The position numbers and the translations under genes were made by a program. A stretch of 64,000 nucleotides of DNA, taken from positions 558,001 to 622,000 of the forward strand of contig CAVQAI010000009.1 in NCBI GenBank assembly GCA_963710495.1, written 5' to 3'. Of the stretch, positions 51,807-60,045 are shown one piece after another. Every line of letters begins with the position of its first letter. The first letter of the stretch is position 1. The stretch is from Bog-756 sp963710495 (GTDB lineage Bacteria; Actinomycetota; Acidimicrobiia; Acidimicrobiales; RAAP-2). The notes beneath the pieces are model-generated. The model was given only the letters and a program-made list of their open reading frames with translations. It did not search any database and was not told the origin of the DNA.

Positions 51807-52274
51807 GTGGGGACTCCGCCGGTCGCCGACGTCATCGCGATCGAGCAGCTGCTCGCCCGTTACGCCGTGGCCATGACCAAGGACGACATCGAGGCGGTCA
51901 TGGAGGTCTTCACACCGGACGGGACCTACAGCGCCTTCGGCACCACCTACGGCCGGCGCGACTTTCCGGCCCTGGTGGCCGCCGCCCCGAAGGGGCTCTT
52001 CCTCACCGCCGCACCGGCGCTGGAGCTGGACGGCGACTCCGGCCGCGGCGAACAGCCGCTGTGCTTCGTGGACCAGACGAGCCACCATCTGCGCATCGGC
52101 TACTACACGGACACCTACCGACGGACCGAAGCGGGCTGGCGCCTGGCCAGCCGGTCGATGACGTTCCTCCGGCGGAGCGGAGGGCGCGACGCCGGCCGGG
52201 CCCACGACCCCCGGCGGCCCGAGCCCACCGAGCCCATCGAGCCCACCGAGCCCACCGAGCCCATCGAGGACTAG
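51807..52274 (+). CDS. SnoaL-like (NTF2-fold) protein with EPT-repeat tail
   Basis: 155 aa. The NTF2-like cone fold is indicated by IEQLLARYAVAMTKDDIEAVMEVFTPDGTY and the YTDTYRRTEAGWRLASR ending. Such proteins are polyketide cyclases, dehydratases, 3-ketosteroid isomerase-like enzymes or Rieske beta subunits. The last 17 residues are a simple Glu-Pro-Thr/Ile repeat outside the fold. GTG 51807 starts one base after the reductase stop. A beta-subunit-like or isomerase role is possible. Confidence 0.82.
   Translation: MGTPPVADVIAIEQLLARYAVAMTKDDIEAVMEVFTPDGTYSAFGTTYGRRDFPALVAAAPKGLFLTAAPALELDGDSGRGEQPLCFVDQTSHHLRIGYYTDTYRRTEAGWRLASRSMTFLRRSGGRDAGRAHDPRRPEPTEPIEPTEPTEPIED
52221..52268 (+). repeat. 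9-bp tandem repeat encoding an EP[T/I] tail
   Basis: Five and a third copies of GAGCCCAYC in frame, alternating ACC and ATC, add (EPT/EPI)5 to the end of the SnoaL-like protein. It is prone to copy-number change by slippage. Confidence 0.9.
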
Positions 52275-52283
52275 CGCAGGTCG

Positions 52284-53414
52284 ATGGAGCTGAACGAGTT
52301 CCGGGTTGCACTCGACGAGTGGCTCCGGTCCCACGAGGATGCGCTCCGGGGCACGACGGGTCGGCCCGAGACCCTCGAGGCGCAGCTCGCCCAGCTGGCT
52401 CGCGTGAAGCGGGCCACCTACGACGCCGGGTGGATCCGGTGGGGCTGGCCCGAACGGGTCGGCGGCCTCGGAGGTTCCCCCCTGCTCCGCGCCTACCTGG
52501 GCGAGGCCCTCACCGCCCGCGACCTGGTCGAGCCGGGCATCTATTCGATGACCGAGGTCCTGGTGCCCACCATGACCGCCCATGCGCCCCCGGAACTGGC
52601 CGCCGCCATGGTGCCGCGGCTGCTGTGCGGGGACGAGACCTGGTGCCAGGGGTTCTCGGAGCCGGGGACGGGCAGCAACCTGGCCGCCCTCGCCTGTCGG
52701 GCCGACCCGGCGGCCGACGGATGGCGGGTCTCGGGCCAGAAGGTGTGGACCAGTCTGGCCCAGTACTCGCAGCGCTGCGTCCTGTTGACCCGGACCGGCC
52801 CCCCCGACTCGGGCCACTCCGGGATCACCGCCCTGTTCGTCGACATGGAGTCCCCCGGCATCACCGTCCGCCCCATCGAGACCATGCACGGTCAGCCCGA
52901 GTTCTGCGAGGTGTTCTTCGACGACGTGGCGGTGCCCTTCGACCGAACGCTCGGCGAGGTCGACCACGGCTGGTCGGTCGCCATGGACCTGCTCCCCTTC
53001 GAACGGAGCACGGCGCTCTGGCACCGAGGTGCCTTCCTGCACCGGCGCCTCGAGCAGTTGCTGGCCGCGGCACCCGACGGCTCGCTCGACGCCGCGGAGG
53101 TCGGCCACGCCTACCTGTGGCTCTTCGCCTTCCGGGCCCGCTCGCGGGCTACCCAGCACCGGCTCTCCTCCGGGGCCCGTCTCGGCGCCGAGACCTCCGT
53201 CGACAAGGTGCTGGTGGCCACGGCCGAGCAAGCCGTCTTCGACCTGGTTCCCGAGGCTCTGGCCGACGCCCTGTTGACGGGTGACGGGCGGGAGGAGGCC
53301 CGATGGCGGGCCGAGTACCTGTACTCGCGGGCGGCCACCATCTACGGCGGCAGTCTCGAGATCCAGCGCAACATCATCGCCCGGCGGCTCCTCGGCCTCG
53401 GAGCCGATCGATGA
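52284..53414 (+). CDS. Acyl-CoA dehydrogenase, long subunit of a heteromeric pair
   Basis: 376 aa: amino-terminal helices, GFSEPGTGSNLA in the beta domain, KVWTSLAQYSQRCVLLTRT after it, and IYGGSLEIQRNIIARRLLGL at the end. The family's usual D in the GSD motif is N here. It overlaps the next, shorter acyl-CoA dehydrogenase by four bases (ATGATG over TGA), as in the other two pairs. It probably oxidises a bulky acyl-CoA such as a ring-bearing propionyl-CoA (inference from steroid alpha2-beta2 enzymes). Confidence 0.93.
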   Translation: MELNEFRVALDEWLRSHEDALRGTTGRPETLEAQLAQLARVKRATYDAGWIRWGWPERVGGLGGSPLLRAYLGEALTARDLVEPGIYSMTEVLVPTMTAHAPPELAAAMVPRLLCGDETWCQGFSEPGTGSNLAALACRADPAADGWRVSGQKVWTSLAQYSQRCVLLTRTGPPDSGHSGITALFVDMESPGITVRPIETMHGQPEFCEVFFDDVAVPFDRTLGEVDHGWSVAMDLLPFERSTALWHRGAFLHRRLEQLLAAAPDGSLDAAEVGHAYLWLFAFRARSRATQHRLSSGARLGAETSVDKVLVATAEQAVFDLVPEALADALLTGDGREEARWRAEYLYSRAATIYGGSLEIQRNIIARRLLGLGADR

Positions 53415-54376
53415 TGGACCAGGACGAGCGGGACCTCTTCGCCGGCAGCCTCCGAGCCGCGCTGCAGCGCCATGCCGGCCTGGCGCTCGACGGCGAGCTC
53501 CTCCGGGTGGGGTGGTACGAGGCGCTGCGGGCCGACCCCCGGACGGCACTCGGCGTCCTGTTCGAGCTCCAGGGACTCCTCAACGCCACCTCGCCGCTCG
53601 ACCCGGTCCTGTCCTCGGCTCTCTTCCCGGAGGACCCCCGACAGGCCATCGTCATACCGGCCTTCGGGAGCCGGAACGTGCCCGGTGAGCAACGGGACGG
53701 CGTCGTCGTGGTGCACGGCCTCGGCAGCCGGTGGATGGTGGAGGCCGCCCAGGCGGTGGTGGCGGTGCGGTCGGACGCCGGGGTGCAGCTCGTCACCGTC
53801 CCGATTGGGGAGCTCGAGCAACGGCCCGTGCAGGGACTGGACCCGGCGCTCGGCCTGGTCGAGGTGAACGGCACCGTCGAGACGGCGACGCCGGCCGGGC
53901 CACTCGGCACCGACGCGTGGTCACGGGCGCTGTCCCGGGCCCGGCTCGCCCTGTCCCACGAATTGATCGGCGCTTCGCGCGCCATGCTCCAGCTGGCTCG
54001 GGACCACGCCACCGAACGGATCCAGTTCGGCCGCCCGATCGGCTCCTTTCAGGCGGTGCGCCACCGCCTGGCCGACGGCCTGGTCGCTATCGAGGCGGCC
54101 GCCTCGTCCGTCGAGGCGGCCTGGGAAGAAGAGTCGGGTCTCGGTGCCACGGTGGCAAAGGCGGTCGCCGGGCGGAGCGCATCGGTGGTGGCCCGCCATG
54201 CGCAGCAGGTCCTCGCCGGCATCGGTTTCACGGCGGAGCATCCCCTCCATCGGTTCGTGAAACGGACGCTCGCCCTCGACCAGCTCCTCGGGTCGTCCGC
54301 CTCCCTCGACGCGATCCGTCGGCGCAGAGCTCCTCCGGGCTCGCGCCCTGCCCCCGGCCGTGCCGCTCTGACCTAG
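53411..54376 (+). CDS. Acyl-CoA dehydrogenase, short subunit of a heteromeric pair
   Basis: 321 aa, strongly shortened. The carboxy domain is recognisable (RIQFGRPIGSFQAVRHRLAD) but the amino and central domains are degenerate, with no GSD-type substrate loop and no EGT-type catalytic loop. This fits the helper subunit of an alpha2-beta2 complex. The TAG stop overlaps the TAG of the convergent enoyl-CoA hydratase through a shared CTAG. Last gene of the reductase-SnoaL-dehydrogenase transcript. Confidence 0.87.
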   Translation: MMDQDERDLFAGSLRAALQRHAGLALDGELLRVGWYEALRADPRTALGVLFELQGLLNATSPLDPVLSSALFPEDPRQAIVIPAFGSRNVPGEQRDGVVVVHGLGSRWMVEAAQAVVAVRSDAGVQLVTVPIGELEQRPVQGLDPALGLVEVNGTVETATPAGPLGTDAWSRALSRARLALSHELIGASRAMLQLARDHATERIQFGRPIGSFQAVRHRLADGLVAIEAAASSVEAAWEEESGLGATVAKAVAGRSASVVARHAQQVLAGIGFTAEHPLHRFVKRTLALDQLLGSSASLDAIRRRRAPPGSRPAPGRAALT

Positions 54377-55155
54377 GGCCGCCGGCGACTCTGGAATCGG
54401 TCGATACTGGCCCGCAGCTCGGGCGAGTCGAACGACCGGTGCTCTGCGCTCAGTGCGAAGTCGAGCGTGGCCAGCACGGCCCGCTCCAGGTGGAGGTTGA
54501 GGATCCGCTTGGTGTCCTCCACGGCCTGCTGAGGCAAGGCGGCGAGGCGCCGGGCACAGGCCATGGCCGTCTCGAGGACCTGGTCGTCGGGGCACACGTG
54601 GTTCACCAGACCGATGGCGGCGGCGCGGGCGGCGGGGATCTGGTCGCCGGTCAGCGCATATTCCTTGGCCAGCTGGAGGCTCGTGAGCAACGGCCAGGTC
54701 ACCGGCCCACCATCGGCGGCCACCAAACCGATCAGGACATGGGGGTCGGCCAGATGGGCGCTTTCGGCCATGAAGGAGATGTCCGACAGGGCGACCAGGC
54801 TGCACCCGAGCCCGACGGCGGGCCCGTTGACGGCGGCGACGATCGGCACTCGGCAGCGCACCATGCCCGTCACGATCTGGCGGCCGTGGGCCAGGGTCTC
54901 CCGGCGGAGGTCGAGGTCCTTGGAGAGGTCGTCGAGATAGGAGAAGTCCCCACCGGCCGAAAAGGCGCGACCCGCGCCGGTGAGCACGGCCACCCGGGCC
55001 TCGTCGTCGTCGTCGAGTTGGGGGAAGAGGCCGGCCAGGCCCTGGTGGAGGGCGTGGTTGGTGGCGTTGAGCTGGTCCGGTCGGTTGAGCCGCACGATCC
55101 GCACCGGGCCGTCGGCGGAAACCTCGATCTCGTCGGGCAGGTCGTAGGCCATCAT
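54373..55155 (-). CDS. Enoyl-CoA hydratase/isomerase family protein
   Basis: 260-aa crotonase fold. RAFSAGGDFSYLDD and AAVNGPAVGLGCSLVALSDISF form the oxyanion hole around the acyl-CoA thioester; ADPHVLIGLVAADGG carries the catalytic-loop region. It probably hydrates or isomerises the enoyl-CoA made by the dehydrogenases directly upstream. ATG 55155 overlaps the preceding stop by four bases. Last gene of the ligase-dehydrogenase-dehydrogenase-hydratase operon: a compact beta-oxidation set. Confidence 0.93.
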   Translation of the reverse strand: MMAYDLPDEIEVSADGPVRIVRLNRPDQLNATNHALHQGLAGLFPQLDDDDEARVAVLTGAGRAFSAGGDFSYLDDLSKDLDLRRETLAHGRQIVTGMVRCRVPIVAAVNGPAVGLGCSLVALSDISFMAESAHLADPHVLIGLVAADGGPVTWPLLTSLQLAKEYALTGDQIPAARAAAIGLVNHVCPDDQVLETAMACARRLAALPQQAVEDTKRILNLHLERAVLATLDFALSAEHRSFDSPELRASIDRFQSRRRP

Positions 55156-56282
55156 GAGCTCGGCAATCCTAGGAGACGGGCGGCGACCAGGTTCCGCTGG
55201 ATCTGGGACGTCCCCCCCATGACGCTCTGTGCCCGGCTGTAGAGGTAGACCTTCAGCCAGGTGTCGTCGTCGCCGTCGTGCGCCGCACCCCCGATGGACA
55301 GTGCGGCATGGCCGACGCACTGTTCGACCGAGGTCATGAGGAGCTTGTCGACCGAGCCCTCGGGGCCGTGGGAGACGCCATCGAGCCGGTCCGACAGCCG
55401 CCGACAGACGTGGAGCCGCAGCATCTCGGTCTCGACGATGGCCCACACCAGGTCCCGCACCTGTTCGGCCCCGTAGCGCCCGGGGTCGTCCCGGACGCAC
55501 CCGCTGAGCTCGCGGACCACCTTGGCGTAGCGCGCCACGTAGCCGAGCTCGGCCGGCTCACGTTCGTGCCCGACTACGGTCATGGCCAGCCGCCACCCGT
55601 CCCCCGGCTCGCCGATCATGTTGGCGGCGGGGACGCGGGCGCCGTCGATCAGGACCTCGCCGAACTCACGGGTGATCCCGTTGATCATGCGGAGCGGGCG
55701 CTGCTGCATGCCCGGCTGGCGCATCGAGACGGCGAAGGCCGAGAGTCCCTCGTGCTTGGGGACATCGGGATCGGTGCGGGCCAGGAGGAGGCACCAGTCC
55801 GCCTCGTCCGAATAGCTGGTCCACACCTTCTGGCCGGTGAGGACGTACTCGTCGCCCACGGGCTCGGCCCGGGTGCGCAACGACGCGAGGTCCGAGCCGG
55901 CGTCGGGCTCGCTGAAGCCCTGGCACCATCGCTGCTGTCCGTTCACGATGCCGGGGAGGAACCGGCGCTGCACGTCGGCGTTCCCGTGGCGCAGGATACC
56001 CTGGACCAGGTAGCCGAGGCTCGGGCGGGGCGGGGCGGCGGCCGCGGCCAGCTCCTCGTCCACGATCACCTCGTAGACGCTGGGCAGACCCTGGCCGCCG
56101 ATGTCGGTCGGCCAGGATGCTCCGAAGAAGCCGGCGTCGAAGAGCGACCGGTGCCAGGCCGCCTGCCCGGCCCAGTAGTCGTCCGACGTCGACGAGGGTG
56201 GGAGCCCGGGGTTGTTCCCGGCCAGCCAGGCACGGAGGCGTCGGCGGAAGGCGGCCTCGTCCGGCGAGTCAGCGAAGTCCAC
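55152..56282 (-). CDS. Acyl-CoA dehydrogenase, long subunit of a heteromeric pair
   Basis: 376 aa with GFSEPDAGSDLAS in the beta domain, KVWTSYSDEADWCLLLARTDPDVPKH next and VMGGTSQIQRNLVAARLLGLPSS at the end. The start is GTG 56282, overlapping the upstream short subunit by 14 bases, so the two are co-translated. With the upstream ligase and downstream hydratase it forms the first two or three steps of beta-oxidation of one substrate. Confidence 0.92.
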   Translation of the reverse strand: MDFADSPDEAAFRRRLRAWLAGNNPGLPPSSTSDDYWAGQAAWHRSLFDAGFFGASWPTDIGGQGLPSVYEVIVDEELAAAAAPPRPSLGYLVQGILRHGNADVQRRFLPGIVNGQQRWCQGFSEPDAGSDLASLRTRAEPVGDEYVLTGQKVWTSYSDEADWCLLLARTDPDVPKHEGLSAFAVSMRQPGMQQRPLRMINGITREFGEVLIDGARVPAANMIGEPGDGWRLAMTVVGHEREPAELGYVARYAKVVRELSGCVRDDPGRYGAEQVRDLVWAIVETEMLRLHVCRRLSDRLDGVSHGPEGSVDKLLMTSVEQCVGHAALSIGGAAHDGDDDTWLKVYLYSRAQSVMGGTSQIQRNLVAARLLGLPSS

Positions 56283-57291
56283 GGCCGCCCCCCAATGACA
56301 TCGCCACCCGGTCGAGGCTCGGGCCGACGCCACCGAGCAGGTCGATGGACAGCAACACGCGGCGCAGGTAGACGTGGGCCAGGCAGTCCCACGTGTTGCC
56401 GATGCCTCCGTGCACCTGGATCGCCGCCTCGCAGACGCCGCGGGCCGACCGGCTGCAGTAGGCCTTGGCCACGGCCGCGGCGGCGACGGCCTCGTCGGGC
56501 GCCAAGGCGTCGACCGCCCAGCAGGCGTGCAGGGCCACGCTCTTCGAACCTTCCAGGCAGACCAGCGCGTCGGCCAGCAAGTGCTGGACGGCCTGGAACG
56601 AACCCACGGCCACCCCGAACTGCCGACGGGCCTGGGCGTAGTCCGAGGCCAGGTCGAGAGCCCCGCCCATCGCCCCCACCAGGTCGCGACAGGCCATCGA
56701 CAGGCCGAGTGCGGTCCAGCGCCGGAGCTCCGGCGCGTCGATCGGCCGGGAGCCGACCGGTGCCCTCCCGGCCTCCTCGGGATGCACCCGGGCGGAGGGC
56801 CGGCCGAGGTCGACGGACGGGCACGCCGGTCCGATGCCGGCCTGGACCAGCGTGTTTCCGGAGGTGAGCAGCAGGGCGGAAGCACAGCCATCGGCATCGA
56901 AGGCCACGCCCGGTGGCGAGGCACCTCCACCCCCCTGGGCGAGCGAGGTGAGATCCGGGGCGAGGACGACGGTCTCCAAGGAGCCCGCCGGGCCGACACC
57001 GGCCCCGCGACGCAGCTCCACCGCCAGCGTCGGACCGACGAACGAAGTGTCGACCAGGCCCCGGGCCAACTCCTCGGCGACGATGCCGACTTCGACCCCG
57101 GAGGCCAGCGGACCCCCTCGTTCGGTCGGCGCCCGCAGCTCGCGCCAGCCCGAGGCCTCGATGGCCCCCTCGAGTTTGGCCCGTCGCTCGGTGTCGTCGA
57201 GCTCCCGCACCGAGCGGGGACGGAACCGATCGACCAGGTGCACCACCGAGTCGCGGAGCGCCTCCTGCTCATCGGAGAGCCGGACGTCCAT
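56269..57291 (-). CDS. Acyl-CoA dehydrogenase, short subunit of a heteromeric pair
   Basis: 340 aa. RRQFGVAVGSFQAVQHLLAD and IQVHGGIGNTWD mark the carboxy domain; the central substrate loop is absent, as in the other short subunits. ATG 57291 shares one base with the ligase stop (TGATG). In this pair the short subunit comes first, the reverse of the 52-54 kb pair but the same order as the 9-11 kb pair. Confidence 0.89.
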   Translation of the reverse strand: MDVRLSDEQEALRDSVVHLVDRFRPRSVRELDDTERRAKLEGAIEASGWRELRAPTERGGPLASGVEVGIVAEELARGLVDTSFVGPTLAVELRRGAGVGPAGSLETVVLAPDLTSLAQGGGGASPPGVAFDADGCASALLLTSGNTLVQAGIGPACPSVDLGRPSARVHPEEAGRAPVGSRPIDAPELRRWTALGLSMACRDLVGAMGGALDLASDYAQARRQFGVAVGSFQAVQHLLADALVCLEGSKSVALHACWAVDALAPDEAVAAAAVAKAYCSRSARGVCEAAIQVHGGIGNTWDCLAHVYLRRVLLSIDLLGGVGPSLDRVAMSLGGGRGLR

Positions 57292-58790
57292 CAGGCGCGC
57301 CCGCCGTCCGAGGTCCGCCAGGCCTCCTGCAGGGTTCGGCGCAACACCTTGCCCGACGGGAGCCGGGGGACGGCGTCGACCACCACCACATCGCGTACCT
57401 GCTTGTAGGTGGCGAGGGACGCCGCCACCACCTGCTTCAGTTCGTCGGTGGAGACGGACCGGCCCGGGTCCAACTGCACGGCGGCCACCGGCCGCTCCCC
57501 GGCCCGTTCGTCGGACACCCCGAACACGGCGCAGTCGACGACGGCGGGGTGGCGGAGCAGCACCGCCTCGAGCTCGGCCGGGGCGACCTGGAATCCACTG
57601 ACCTTGATCATCTCCTTCGACCGGTCGGTGATGTGGACCCAGCCGTCCGGTTCGAGCCATCCCACGTCGCCTGTCCGGTACCACCCTCCCTCGAACGCCT
57701 CGTCGTTCGCATCGGCCGGCAGGTAGCCGGCCATCACCGATGGGCTCCTCACCTGGATCTCTCCCGACGTGCCCGGACCGACCACCCGGCGGGACTCCAG
57801 GTCGACGACGCGCAGGCGGACGCCCGCCGGGGGCAGCCCGGCGGAGTCCAGACGCCAGGAGGCGGGGTCGGCCACCGGGTTGGCCGCGATGACCGGCAGC
57901 TCGCTGGCCCCGTAGGCCGGCAGCCACCGCACCCCGGTCCTCCGGGTGACGATCTCGGCGATATCGGGTGTGACCGGGGTCGCGCCCCACATGATGTAGC
58001 GCAGCGACGACAGGTCGTACCGCTCGAGGTCCGGATGGTTGGCCATGGCCAGTGCGATGGGGGCCACCGCCATCTCCAGCGTCATCCGCTCGGTGGCGAT
58101 GCGGTCGAGCTCCTCGTCCAGGTCGAAGCGCCGGTGCAACCGGACCGTCGCCCCCGCCGCGGTGGCGGCGAGCAGGTTGAGCAGCCCGAGGATGTGGGAC
58201 GGTGGGGTGGCGACCTGGAAGCGGTCGTCGGCCCCGAGACCGAGGGCGTCGCACCAATGGGCCGTGGCGTGGCCGATCGAGCGGTGCGTGTGGCGTACCG
58301 CCTTCGGCAGCCCGGTCGTCCCCGAGCTGAACACCAGCACGGCCTCGTCGGCATCGCCGATGGCCGGCCGCCCGAGCGGCGACCGGTCGCCGCCGAGCGC
58401 CTCGGCCAGCTGCTGAGCGTCCCCGACATCGGTGACCCGGTGCGATCCCATCCGCTCGCCCAGCGGCGACCCGCCGGCCGCTTCGAGCACGGCGTGGGTC
58501 GGTGCCGTCAGCTCCAGGGCGTGGGCGACCTCGATCTCCCGCCAGGCGGGGCTCAGCAGGACCGAGGCCGCGCCGAGCTTGCTGACGGCGTTAACGGTGA
58601 CCACGAACTCGGGGCGGTTCGACAGCATGACCGCGACCCGGTCCCCGGCCGAGACACCCCCGGCGGCCAGGTGGCGGGCCAAGGCGTTGCTCGACCCGTC
58701 GAGCTCCAAGAAGCTCAACCGCTCGTCGCCGGCCAGCACGGCGCCGCGAGCGCCGAAGCGGCGGGCCGCTGACTCCAGCGCCCCGTGCAT
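57291..58790 (-). CDS. Acyl-CoA ligase (AMP-forming)
   Basis: 499 aa. P-loop FSSGTTGLPKAVRHTH, YGASELPVIAANP, RTGDVGWLEPDGWVHITDR and the catalytic lysine in SGKVLRRTL. ATG 58790 is chosen; a GTG at 58805 touching the operator is possible if the mRNA is leaderless. First gene of the ligase-dehydrogenase-dehydrogenase-hydratase operon. The upstream space has a block-2 operator and a TTGACG box. Substrate unknown; the linked genes suggest a branched or cyclic acid. Confidence 0.91.
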   Translation of the reverse strand: MHGALESAARRFGARGAVLAGDERLSFLELDGSSNALARHLAAGGVSAGDRVAVMLSNRPEFVVTVNAVSKLGAASVLLSPAWREIEVAHALELTAPTHAVLEAAGGSPLGERMGSHRVTDVGDAQQLAEALGGDRSPLGRPAIGDADEAVLVFSSGTTGLPKAVRHTHRSIGHATAHWCDALGLGADDRFQVATPPSHILGLLNLLAATAAGATVRLHRRFDLDEELDRIATERMTLEMAVAPIALAMANHPDLERYDLSSLRYIMWGATPVTPDIAEIVTRRTGVRWLPAYGASELPVIAANPVADPASWRLDSAGLPPAGVRLRVVDLESRRVVGPGTSGEIQVRSPSVMAGYLPADANDEAFEGGWYRTGDVGWLEPDGWVHITDRSKEMIKVSGFQVAPAELEAVLLRHPAVVDCAVFGVSDERAGERPVAAVQLDPGRSVSTDELKQVVAASLATYKQVRDVVVVDAVPRLPSGKVLRRTLQEAWRTSDGGRA

Positions 58791-58805
58791 GGGCCCGGCC
58801 AACAC

Positions 58806-58820
58806 GGAAACATTGTTCTC
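58806..58820. promoter_or_regulatory. Block-2 operator between ligase and acyl-CoA dehydrogenase
   Basis: GGAAACATTGTTCTC, an exact reverse-strand match to GAGAA-N4-GTTTCC. A TTGACG box on the - strand lies at about 58831-58836. Binding here could control both divergent genes. Confidence 0.66.
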
Positions 58821-58866
58821 TGTTTTGAGATCGACGTCAACAAACACGTTGTGTAGGGTTCCCGCC

Positions 58867-60045
58867 ATGGCCGACAAGCGCGGCGGAGACCCGCCGACGG
58901 ACCCGGACGTGCAGCGCCAGGTCATCGAAACGGCCCGCCGGTTCGTCGCCCGGGACGTGGCTCCGGTCGCCGCCGAGCTGGAGCGCGCCGACCAGTTCCC
59001 GACCGAGCTGGTCCGCCTCATGCGGGAGCTCGGGTTCTTCGGGATCACGATCCCCTCCGCCTACGGCGGCCTCGGCTTCGACCTGCCGACCTATGCCGGC
59101 GTGGTCGAAGAGCTGGCCTACGGGTGGATGAGCCTGACCGGCATCGTCAACACCCACACCATGGTGGCGACGCTGCTGCTCGAGCACGGTACCGAGGACC
59201 AGAAGGAGCGGTGGCTGCCCTCGATGGCGACCGGCGAGCGACGAGGGGCGCTCTCCCTGTCGGAGCCCGACGCCGGCAGCGACACCCGCAACATCTCGTG
59301 TCGGGCCGTGCGGGACGGCGACGAGTTCGTCGTCAACGGGAGGAAGGCGTGGGTCACCAACGGCGAGCGGGCCTCCCTGGTGGCCCTGGCCGCCCGGACC
59401 GACGAGGGGATCTCGGCCCTCATCGTGGAGAAGGAGCCGGGACCATCGTCGGCCGGGATATCGGTGAGCCGCCGCATCGGCAAGCTCGGCTACCGGGGGG
59501 TCGAGACCGTGGAGATGGCCTACGACGACCATCGGGTCCCGGTGGCCAACCTGGTCGGCGAGCCGGGTCGTGGCCTGGCTCAGATCCTCGGCATCCTGGA
59601 GGTCGGGCGCATCAACATCGCGGCCCGGGCGGTCGGTGTCGCCAGGGCCTCGTTCGACGCCGCCCTGGCCTACGCCCAGGAGCGGACCACCTTCGGCAAG
59701 GCCATCGGTGAGCACCAGGCCATTCAGATCAAGCTCGCCGACATGGCCACCCATCTGGAGGCGGCCCGGCTGCTCACCCGCAACGCGGCGGAGCGCAAGG
59801 CGGCCGGCCTCCGTTGCGACGTCGAGGCCGGCATGGCCAAGCTCTTCGCCAGCGAGACGGCGCTCGAGCTGGCCACCGATGCCATGCGCATCCACGGTGG
59901 CGTCGGCTACACGACCGATCTCCCGGTCGAGCGCTACTACCGGGACGCGCCGCTGATGGTGATCGGCGAGGGGACCAACGAGATCCAGCGCCTGGTCATC
60001 GCCCGGGGCCTTCTGGCCCGGGCCCGGCAGCAGGCCGAGCGCTAG
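58867..60045 (+). CDS. Acyl-CoA dehydrogenase, homomeric type
   Basis: 392 aa and complete: IPSAYGGLGFD, ALSLSEPDAGSDTRN in the beta domain, KAWVTNGERASLVALAAR, RTTFGKAIGEHQAIQ, MRIHGGVGYTTDLPVERYYRDA and EGTNEIQRLVIARGLL at the end. The layout is close to short/branched-chain acyl-CoA dehydrogenases. ATG 58867 follows the shared promoter region with the divergent ligase. Its TAG overlaps the TAG of the convergent CoA-transferase. Confidence 0.94.
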   Translation: MADKRGGDPPTDPDVQRQVIETARRFVARDVAPVAAELERADQFPTELVRLMRELGFFGITIPSAYGGLGFDLPTYAGVVEELAYGWMSLTGIVNTHTMVATLLLEHGTEDQKERWLPSMATGERRGALSLSEPDAGSDTRNISCRAVRDGDEFVVNGRKAWVTNGERASLVALAARTDEGISALIVEKEPGPSSAGISVSRRIGKLGYRGVETVEMAYDDHRVPVANLVGEPGRGLAQILGILEVGRINIAARAVGVARASFDAALAYAQERTTFGKAIGEHQAIQIKLADMATHLEAARLLTRNAAERKAAGLRCDVEAGMAKLFASETALELATDAMRIHGGVGYTTDLPVERYYRDAPLMVIGEGTNEIQRLVIARGLLARARQQAER

